From UBA8752 sp964223495 (GTDB lineage: Bacteria > Bacteroidota > Bacteroidia > Flavobacteriales_D > Sanyastnellaceae), in contig CAXQGL010000043.1 of the NCBI GenBank assembly GCA_964223495.1, positions 1-41,667 of the forward strand: DNA of 41,667 nucleotides, read 5' to 3'. Positions within the stretch are counted from its first letter, which is position 1, and every line of letters starts with the position of its first letter. The position numbers were made by a program, and so were the translations under genes. This document shows, in pieces, positions 33,701 to 40,258 of this stretch. The notes beneath the pieces were generated by a model that saw only the letters and a list, made by a program, of their open reading frames with translations, had not been told where the DNA came from and searched no databases.

Positions 33701-34738
33701 ATGCGCTACCTGTTGACCCTCGCTGCCTGTTGTGCGGCCCTCACAGCACAGAATCAGACGCCTTCGAACATCGAGGCAGTGGAATATGATCCCCAGGGAA
33801 ACCGCTGGTTCGTGAGCAATGGCAGCAGTGTTCTCGTCACGTCGGACCAAGGCGCCAATTGGAGCTTCTTTGGTGAAGCTCAGGCCTCCCATGGCATGGA
33901 AATCATGAATGGGGTACTCTATGCCATTGGGGACAACGTCATCCGATCCTACGCGCTGAGCTCGGCTGAACTGCTGGGGTCATTGGTCATTCCGGATGTG
34001 GGTTTCCTGAACGGCATGGGGAACAACGGGTCCGGAATGCTGGTGGTGAGTGACTTCGCCAACAGCAGGCTCCATCAAGTGAATGCCGCGGACCCCACGG
34101 CCATGACGAGCATGCAACTCACGGGCAATCTGGGACTTACCCCGAATGGTGTCGTGGTCGACGTCGAGAACAACAGGGCCATCGTGGTGTGCTGGGGCAA
34201 CAACGCGGATATCATTGCCGTCGACCTTGAAAGCGGTGAAGTGTCCACATTGGTGGATGGAACGGGCATGGGCAACCTGGATGGCATTGATGACGATGGA
34301 AATGGCCAGTATTATGTGACTTCCTGGTCCCCCAACAAGGTCACCCGGTACAGCGCTGACTTCACCGTGGCCGAACCCATGCTCTCTTCGGCGGCCGGGC
34401 TCTCGAGTCCCGCGGACATCAGTTACGCGGTGGAATTGGATGTCCTCGGAATCGCGAACTCCGGAAGCGACGAAGTCACCTTCCACGAGTTCGGATCCTC
34501 ATATGTGTACGAGGGTCCGTTGGAAAGCTGGGGAGTCGAGCGGCTCGGTCCAATGTGGAGCGTGACGCTCCCCGCTCCGGCAGAAGTGATCTGGACGGTC
34601 CGTGATGGTGTTGGTCGCATGGTGGCAACCGGAAGGGAAAGGCTGCCCATGGGCACGGTCCACCTCGATTGGCCCGGGGTTCCTCCAGGTGGTTTCCTGG
34701 AAGTCAGGTGTGGCGCTCGGCGCGCCGTCCTTCGTTGA
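33701..34738 (+). CDS. Secreted SMP-30/NHL-like beta-propeller with probable T9SS-type end
   Basis: A 345-residue protein. Signal peptide 1-16 (ends ALTAQ). The body has regular beta-propeller blades (YDPQGNRWFVSNG, GMLVVSDFANSRLH, NGVVVDVENNRAIVV, NGQYYVTSWSPNKVTRY) typical of SMP-30/gluconolactonase or NHL propellers, suggesting binding or lactonase activity outside the cytoplasm. The C-terminal ~70 residues (WTVRDGVGRMVATG, then PPGGFLEVRCGARRAVLR) look like a somewhat degenerate T9SS sorting domain. A TAATTTG lies 5 nt before the ATG, and the gap from the upstream gene is 22 nt. It converges on the DUF2490 gene with a 3-nt gap. Confidence 0.75.
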   Translation: MRYLLTLAACCAALTAQNQTPSNIEAVEYDPQGNRWFVSNGSSVLVTSDQGANWSFFGEAQASHGMEIMNGVLYAIGDNVIRSYALSSAELLGSLVIPDVGFLNGMGNNGSGMLVVSDFANSRLHQVNAADPTAMTSMQLTGNLGLTPNGVVVDVENNRAIVVCWGNNADIIAVDLESGEVSTLVDGTGMGNLDGIDDDGNGQYYVTSWSPNKVTRYSADFTVAEPMLSSAAGLSSPADISYAVELDVLGIANSGSDEVTFHEFGSSYVYEGPLESWGVERLGPMWSVTLPAPAEVIWTVRDGVGRMVATGRERLPMGTVHLDWPGVPPGGFLEVRCGARRAVLR

Positions 34739-34741
34739 GGA

Positions 34742-35524
34742 TCATTCCTTTTTCTTTCGGGTCTTGAGGCTGCAGCGGTACGCGATGCCCAAGGTCCACC
34801 GCTCCTCGCCCCACAGCCTGAAATCCTCGAGTGTCGCACCGACCCCGCTGGGGAGGTAACGGGGCCTCCATTGGCGTTGAATGAAGGTCTTCACACGTTG
34901 GCGCTTACCCACCTTCAATCCGGTTCCCAGCCTGACCCGCCAATGACCATCCACGGGCCAACCTTCGGGCACCGTGGTCCAGAAACGCTCCACCGAGAGC
35001 TCGGGATCGGCTTTCCAATCGCGGAAATTGTGCCCCAATTCCACCTTGAGTCGCCACACATCCTTGGTCCCTTCTTCCCCTGGGTCCTTGCCGTCCTTCA
35101 GCCATATGGCCCTTCTTCGTTGGAAGCGGAGACGCGTCCGCACGTTCCAGCGACCGAGGTCCAGATCAAGCTCGTGCTGGGCGTGCCACCGGATGAACCG
35201 CTCCAATCCCTGGTTGTCTCCAGTATCGTCGACCCGGGTCATGTGTCTGAATCCCAAACCGAGACTATGTGCCTTGGAGAACGCGTTCCAGCGCGGACTG
35301 AAGCCGAGGGTGAACTGATGAAACTGCCGATCGAATGACGAAAAGTTGTCCTTGATCCGCCATTGCTCCTCCACGGCCAGTTTGACGCTTTTGATGGGAC
35401 GCCAATTCAGGGCTACACTGCCCCAGGCCGTGCAATCCGATGTGTCCGGAGGTGCGGGGAGGTTCTGTCCAAACGCCGGGGCAATGCAACAACCCCAACA
35501 AAGCAACAGGACACACCACCGCAT
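34742..35524 (-). CDS. DUF2490-like outer-membrane beta-barrel protein
   Basis: A 260-residue protein with a signal peptide (MRWCVLLLCWGCCIAPAFGQ) and then alternating aromatic/polar beta strands to the end, such as VAEEQW-like KLAVEEQWRIKDNFSSF, WNVRTRLRFQRRRAIW and WRVRLGTGLKVGKRQ. This pattern fits the DUF2490 family of small predicted outer-membrane barrels. The start is the ATG at 35524, sharing one base with the DUF4956 stop (TGATG); a GTG at 35527 is the alternative. It is the last gene of the VTC/DUF4956 group, so it may form the outer-membrane part of whatever that group does. Confidence 0.75.
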   Translation of the reverse strand: MRWCVLLLCWGCCIAPAFGQNLPAPPDTSDCTAWGSVALNWRPIKSVKLAVEEQWRIKDNFSSFDRQFHQFTLGFSPRWNAFSKAHSLGLGFRHMTRVDDTGDNQGLERFIRWHAQHELDLDLGRWNVRTRLRFQRRRAIWLKDGKDPGEEGTKDVWRLKVELGHNFRDWKADPELSVERFWTTVPEGWPVDGHWRVRLGTGLKVGKRQRVKTFIQRQWRPRYLPSGVGATLEDFRLWGEERWTLGIAYRCSLKTRKKKE

Positions 35525-36123
35525 CACAGGCCGTCGCTGGGATCGATGTGCTCCGAAAGGTCCTCACCCTTGTAGCTCACCTTGATGACGGCGGTCTCCC
35601 TGAGGAGGTCCACATCACCGATTTCGATGCGCTCCACTTTTTCTCCGATGCGCTGGGCGAGATCGGCCCTGAGTTCCTCCCGCCTGCCTTCCTGCAGCAA
35701 CTCGATCCTGTCATAGACCACCCGCTTGGTCACGAGGTGTTCCACGAATACCAGGCGCTCCAGAATGAACGCCAGTACCCAGAGTGCAACGTTGCCCGAG
35801 GACACCTCCATCCAGGGCGTGGAGATGGGCGCCAATGCATTCATCACGGCGAGGGCGATGACGAGGAACAAATACGTCATTTCCCGGATGGGAACCGTAT
35901 TCGTTCGATAACGGATGATGCCGAAGATGGCGAACAGACCCAATGCGAATGCCAGGTCCAGTTCAACCCCGCTCAGCATGCGGCAGAGCAGGAAAACCGA
36001 CGCACTCACCATCATGAAAGTGAACACGTAGTCCCGGCGCTTGGCCTTGGACTGGTAGATCATGCGGACGATGATCCAACACGATACAAGATTGGCTGCG
36101 AAATGCAGGGCGATTTCAGTCAT
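35524..36123 (-). CDS. DUF4956 family membrane protein
   Basis: A 199-residue protein. The first ~120 residues contain four predicted transmembrane helices, with the family motif GLFAIFGIIRYRT between the second and third. The C-terminal ~80 residues are a soluble alpha/beta domain (RVVYDRIELLQEG, RIEIGDVDLLRETAVIKV). DUF4956 proteins are often encoded beside VTC-type polymerases, as here. By this association it may be an inner-membrane partner in polyphosphate or polyanion synthesis or translocation; no reaction is known to me. ATG at 36123 (MTEIALHFA) starts 7 nt after the VTC stop; a longer in-frame start at 36189 lies inside the VTC gene and was rejected. Confidence 0.85.
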   Translation of the reverse strand: MTEIALHFAANLVSCWIIVRMIYQSKAKRRDYVFTFMMVSASVFLLCRMLSGVELDLAFALGLFAIFGIIRYRTNTVPIREMTYLFLVIALAVMNALAPISTPWMEVSSGNVALWVLAFILERLVFVEHLVTKRVVYDRIELLQEGRREELRADLAQRIGEKVERIEIGDVDLLRETAVIKVSYKGEDLSEHIDPSDGL

Positions 36124-36130
36124 GTGCGGT

Positions 36131-36949
36131 TCAGGCTTGCAGGTCCCCGGCCCAGGAGATGGCCTCTTGGAGCCGCCGATAGGTTGCAAGGTAAGCCCGT
36201 CCAGCGATGTCAGGGTCGCACGCCATCCTGCCGACGGTGTACTTGCTCATCCTCGTCCTCCGCCCGACCAGCCCTTTCCTCTCGTCCTGGCTGCGCAGCC
36301 ATTTCTGCACGGGACTGTACCGGTCCGGTCGCGGTTGCTTCACCTCAATGACCGCCAGGCCTTCAATCAGGGGGGCCAGTGTCCTGCCCACAAGGCCCGT
36401 CATCAGGCCCCTGTCGACCGTGATCCTTTCCTTGCGGTTGAAATCCACCAAGGTGGCGCGCTCGAATGCCCCATTCAAGCGGGGTTCCAGTGACTTCGCA
36501 GAGAGCATGAATCGCTCCAGGAAAGCCACTTCCTCCTGTGACAATGGTGCGTTGTATTCCACTTCCCGCTTCATCCGGTCCTTCACGGTCCTTCCACCTG
36601 GCAGCCTTTGCTTGACTTCGAGAAACACCACACCATTGCTTCTATAATGCCGCTCGCGCACCTTCATCCTCCGCGCCTTTCCGCGCAGGTGATCCTGCAG
36701 GAACTGATCTTCGGGAAGCTCATAATACAGGTTCTCGTATTCGGACGACCGGTGGCCATTGACCTCCAGCACATGGGCATGGGGAGCCATCACTTCATAG
36801 AGTGCAGGCAACCAAGTCTCCGGGACGACATACTTGGTGTCGAAACGCCGCATCAATTGCACCGAATCAAGCGCGTCCAAATCGGTTGAGTGCATGGCGG
36901 CAAGGGCCGATGCCATCGTTTCAGTCAAGGTGTTCTTCCCCACAGGCAC
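36131..36949 (-). CDS. VTC-domain protein (polyphosphate polymerase-like)
   Basis: About 261-272 residues with the VTC tunnel-domain signature: RRFDTKYVV near the start, VRERHYRS followed by VFLEVKQR, VDFNRKERITVD, and AVIEVKQ near the end. These Arg/Lys residues and the ExK glutamates line the phosphate channel and hold the metal in yeast Vtc4, which makes polyphosphate from ATP. The start is unsettled: GTG at 36949, with TATTTTCC at 36952-36959 almost touching it, or ATG at 36916 (MASALAAMHS). There is no membrane segment in this protein; the downstream DUF4956 protein would supply one. It lies 24 nt or more after the CsgG-like gene. Confidence 0.85.
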   Translation of the reverse strand: MPVGKNTLTETMASALAAMHSTDLDALDSVQLMRRFDTKYVVPETWLPALYEVMAPHAHVLEVNGHRSSEYENLYYELPEDQFLQDHLRGKARRMKVRERHYRSNGVVFLEVKQRLPGGRTVKDRMKREVEYNAPLSQEEVAFLERFMLSAKSLEPRLNGAFERATLVDFNRKERITVDRGLMTGLVGRTLAPLIEGLAVIEVKQPRPDRYSPVQKWLRSQDERKGLVGRRTRMSKYTVGRMACDPDIAGRAYLATYRRLQEAISWAGDLQA

Positions 36950-36973
36950 GGGGAAAATACAACGCGAACATGG

Positions 36974-38197
36974 TCATGGTTGCACGATGCGTCCGAGGAC
37001 GGCATCGATGAGCTTTTCAGCGCTCGCATCCAAGCCCACACCCGACCATTGCTGAACCCCGGATTCACAATCCACCAATTTCACCGTCAGAAGTTCCTTG
37101 CCCTGCAGACAGCCCACATCGCAGAGCACAATGCCGTCCGCTCCCTTGAGCAGGCCCGCTTCTGCAGCGGACCATTCAAACACAGCACCTGAGATGCCCA
37201 ATCGCTGTTCGGCCAGGATCTTCTCGATGTGTTGCCTTTCGAGAATTTCATACCGTCCCATGAGGCGGGTCTCCATGTAGTTCCGCAAAGCTTCCCCGGA
37301 CGCCGCCACCGAATCACACGGTACGGAATTGCCTTGAATCACGAAGACGGTGCCGATGTCCTTGGGCTCCTTGGTCACATTGATCTGAATGCCTTCGGAT
37401 TGGTTTCCGGTCCTTCTGCTCAGTTCCCGGACCTTGTTGGATTCGGCCATTGCATCCAATTCCTCCCGGCTCTTGAACTTGTCGGACACAAGGCTGCTCA
37501 GTCGCCATCCCGATCCCAATGAAGCGGAGAGAGAAATGAAGACCCCGTATGGCTGCGGTCTGAACCGCCCCAGATATTCGTGGGCATCCACATCCACATT
37601 TTCCACCGTCATGGACTCCGTGCTCCCGAACACGTCTATGTAGGAACTCCAACGATAACCGAGCTGCAGCGTGACGAGTCCCCAATCCTGCCATGGCAGC
37701 CTGAGACAGTAGCTCAGCGAGGTTGGCGTGTCATGCTCGAACAGTGATCCTATGTCGCCCACCTGGGCAGGGGGGAAAAAGGAAGGAAATTGCTGGGCAT
37801 AGGGGCCGCTGACGTAGTCGAGCGGTGAAATATGGTCGAAACCACCCCGGGGATTGAAATAATGTGCCGCCTCCAATCTCAGTGCACTGCCCCCCCCGAG
37901 GTTGAGGTCAACGCCGAAAGGACCGATGGCTGGAAATGTCACCGACGTCGTGGACCATTCCGAGAGGGTTTCCACCGATGTAACCTGCAATGGCGCCGCA
38001 TGGATCCAGAACCGATCCAGGAGCTTGCCGTGGAATTCAAGGAAAGTGAATGTGGGGCTCCTGACATTGTTGAGTCGGTATGTCAGGAAGGGATATTCCA
38101 CCTCCACCGCATTCAAGGTCCATGATGCTCCAATCTGGGCCGGAGCATGGAGGGCAAGAACCAAGACGAGTAATAGTGAAACCGCTTCTTTTCTCAT
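36974..38197 (-). CDS. Secreted fusion: N-terminal beta-rich domain plus CsgG/FlgO-like C-terminal domain
   Basis: A 407-residue protein with a signal peptide 1-21 (ends HAPAQ). Residues ~25-240 are rich in beta strands and aromatic residues (for example WGLVTLQLGYRWSSYIDVFG; YGVFISLSASLGSGWRL) and may be a barrel or a surface domain. Residues ~275-405 match the CsgG/FlgO-type nucleotide-binding-like fold: ALRNYMETRLMGRYEILERQ, then LLKGADGIVLCDVG and LTVKLVDCESG. CsgG family members sit in or at the outer membrane in secretion of curli and similar products; FlgO-like relatives are outer-membrane lipoproteins. No lipobox is visible. The gene begins 35 nt after the PH-domain gene and precedes VTC, suggesting one transcription unit. 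Confidence 0.72.
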   Translation of the reverse strand: MRKEAVSLLLVLVLALHAPAQIGASWTLNAVEVEYPFLTYRLNNVRSPTFTFLEFHGKLLDRFWIHAAPLQVTSVETLSEWSTTSVTFPAIGPFGVDLNLGGGSALRLEAAHYFNPRGGFDHISPLDYVSGPYAQQFPSFFPPAQVGDIGSLFEHDTPTSLSYCLRLPWQDWGLVTLQLGYRWSSYIDVFGSTESMTVENVDVDAHEYLGRFRPQPYGVFISLSASLGSGWRLSSLVSDKFKSREELDAMAESNKVRELSRRTGNQSEGIQINVTKEPKDIGTVFVIQGNSVPCDSVAASGEALRNYMETRLMGRYEILERQHIEKILAEQRLGISGAVFEWSAAEAGLLKGADGIVLCDVGCLQGKELLTVKLVDCESGVQQWSGVGLDASAEKLIDAVLGRIVQP

Positions 38198-38232
38198 GTT
38201 CTGAGACGATTGGAGGAAGGCAATTCAGCCCC

Positions 38233-39729
38233 TCATTGCACGATGCCCGGACCCGGGTGCATTGAATGAAGCCGGTGAAGTGCTGCGTCCCTGATGCCCA
38301 CCCCATCTTCCCTTCTCATGTAGCGAAATGACCTTGCTCCGGCAGCTGTATGGAACACGAGATGACCGATGCCCCGGCGCTCCAGGAGCGCATTGCGTTT
38401 CCATTCCACTCCTTGCAGTTGGCTCATCTTCAACAGCACCCTCGTTTTCCAGAACCAACCGCGCTCCAGTACGATGGCATCCCTGTGCACGGACATGCGC
38501 AGGGAAGCGAACCGGCGACCGGTGGTCCAGTACACAAACCCCGTCCAGACTGCGGCGAGTGCGAGGTTTTCTGTGGCAGGAACGAACAACACGGCGCCCG
38601 CCGGCAAGAGTGCCACCAGCCAAAGCAACCAGCGCAATCGACCGGCAGGCCTGAATTCAATGCCCCTATGCGATTCCAAATCAGGGTAGAGTGCCGCTTC
38701 CATGGCCGCCCTGTGCACGGGTTCCACGGCGGGAATGAAGACGCGCAATCCGCCCGAACCACTCTGCGCCTGAGCCTGTCGGATCCGCAAGGTCTCGAAT
38801 CCGAGCTGTCGGCGAATCCAGTTGCTGTTCCACTCGGTCAGGTGGATTTTCTTGAAGGGCACCTCGAATGCGTTTCTCCTGAAAAGTCCCATCTCCAGTT
38901 TGAGGCCCTCCCCGTCCAACCTGCTTTTCAGCCTCCAATAACGCAGCACGGCCAGCGCCACACTTGTCAAAACCCCGAGCAGCAGGAAGAGCATGATGCC
39001 CGGTAGGATCAGGAAAACGGTCGCCAGACCGAGCACAGCCTGGACCATCGCGGGCAACCCGTTCAACCAGACCACCATTCGGTCTTCCAAACCCTGGAAG
39101 AAGGACATCACCACAGCCAGGGAAATGAAGGCACTCTTCAGGTGGTTCTGGGACAGCCCCACCTTCATCAGATTGGGGACGTCCAAGGCCACCAGCGGCT
39201 CTCCCTCATCGCGCTGGTGACCTGACGTACCCACTGCTCCCGTCTCCTCACCGTTGGTCTCCTCTGGCGGCTCCACATTCTCCATGCGTCTGCGCAGGTG
39301 TTCCTGCAATCCTTCGGCTTCGGATCGATGTACGGCGAGCAATTCCAATTCGCTGCCCGAGGAACCGGCTGTATCCACCCGCAATCCCGTAAGTCCAGCC
39401 AACTGCTGTATGGGGCCTTGAAACAGCTGCACCGCCTGGATCCTGTCAAAGGGAATTTGAAGGCGCTCCCTCTGTATGAGCCCGCGCTCGACGATGAGGG
39501 CATCGGAGGCCACGTGGTACCTGAACCTCAGGTAGTACACAATGGCAGACGCCACAACTCCTATAAAAACCAGCGCTATGGCCGCGTAATGCCGCCAGCC
39601 GATTTCTGCGAGGGACAGACCTATGAAGATGGGCCAGAAGGTGCTCAATGTCCTCCACGAGAATTTGACGGCGAGGATGGCCATCCCCACTGGATGCTGC
39701 CTGCGCGGCACACTGAAGTCGGGAATCAT
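38233..39729 (-). CDS. Membrane protein with two or three bacterial PH domains (YdbT-like)
   Basis: A 498-residue protein with paired transmembrane helices (about 20-65, 205-265 and 360-395), each pair followed by a bacterial PH (bPH2, DUF304) domain. The three PH-like stretches contain the family pattern: SDALIVERGLIQRERLQIPF, EGLKLEMGLFRRNAFEVPF and RDAIVLERGWFWKTRVLLKM. This matches the YdbT-type partner of YdbS. The family is linked in Bacillus to resistance to certain bacteriocins, but no biochemical role is established. The start at 39729 overlaps the preceding gene as ATGA, so the two products are probably made together and may form a complex in the inner membrane. Confidence 0.85.
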   Translation of the reverse strand: MIPDFSVPRRQHPVGMAILAVKFSWRTLSTFWPIFIGLSLAEIGWRHYAAIALVFIGVVASAIVYYLRFRYHVASDALIVERGLIQRERLQIPFDRIQAVQLFQGPIQQLAGLTGLRVDTAGSSGSELELLAVHRSEAEGLQEHLRRRMENVEPPEETNGEETGAVGTSGHQRDEGEPLVALDVPNLMKVGLSQNHLKSAFISLAVVMSFFQGLEDRMVVWLNGLPAMVQAVLGLATVFLILPGIMLFLLLGVLTSVALAVLRYWRLKSRLDGEGLKLEMGLFRRNAFEVPFKKIHLTEWNSNWIRRQLGFETLRIRQAQAQSGSGGLRVFIPAVEPVHRAAMEAALYPDLESHRGIEFRPAGRLRWLLWLVALLPAGAVLFVPATENLALAAVWTGFVYWTTGRRFASLRMSVHRDAIVLERGWFWKTRVLLKMSQLQGVEWKRNALLERRGIGHLVFHTAAGARSFRYMRREDGVGIRDAALHRLHSMHPGPGIVQ

Positions 39730-40256
39730 CGCTGGGTTCGAACTTCAATGACCGACCGCAGCTGCTGGGCTTCCTCTTCGTCCAAGCCTGCGATCCGCAG
39801 GTTACCGCTGCCACCGGCCGTGAAAATCTTGAGGTGATTCAGTCCAAGTGCCCGGGAGATGGGCCCCTGGCTCAACTCTGAATGCTGGATCATCCCGAAG
39901 GGTACGGTCGTGGTATTGCGGAAGAACCATCCGGTTCGATAGGTGACGTCATGTTCGCGCACCGCATACCCCCTTCTCTCAAACCCTTTCCATTCCTCCA
40001 GGAACCACAGGGCAGCCCATGTGACGAGCGCGGCAAGAGGCCACCACCAACCGGTAAATTCATCCAATCGGCCATCGTCCACGAAGGCCCTGGCCACGAA
40101 AGGGGACATCACGGCTCCGAAGGTCATGAGCTGCACCACGCCCCAGAATGCCATCCTCATGCGGAAGTACTTGCGGCTGACGGGGAGAAACGTCACGTCA
40201 TCGAGGCGCGGTACATCCTCGAGGTTGATTTGCGGGTTGGCCTCGGCCATGGCCAT
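39726..40256 (-). CDS. Small bacterial PH-domain membrane protein (YdbS-like)
   Basis: A 176-residue protein with a polar N-terminus (~30 residues), two transmembrane helices (MAFWGVVQLMTFGAVMSPFV; WWWPLAALVTWAALWFL) and one bPH2 domain (YAVREHDVTYRTGWFFR, then TTTVPFGMIQHSELSQGPI), ending in a LRIAGLDEEEAQQLRSVI helix. It is the short partner in the usual YdbS/YdbT pair. ATG codons at 40256 and 40250 are both usable. The gene starts 2 nt after the esterase stop, so it is probably expressed from the same transcript as the secreted esterase, although no functional link is evident. Confidence 0.85.
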   Translation of the reverse strand: MAMAEANPQINLEDVPRLDDVTFLPVSRKYFRMRMAFWGVVQLMTFGAVMSPFVARAFVDDGRLDEFTGWWWPLAALVTWAALWFLEEWKGFERRGYAVREHDVTYRTGWFFRNTTTVPFGMIQHSELSQGPISRALGLNHLKIFTAGGSGNLRIAGLDEEEAQQLRSVIEVRTQR

Positions 40257-40258
40257 GA

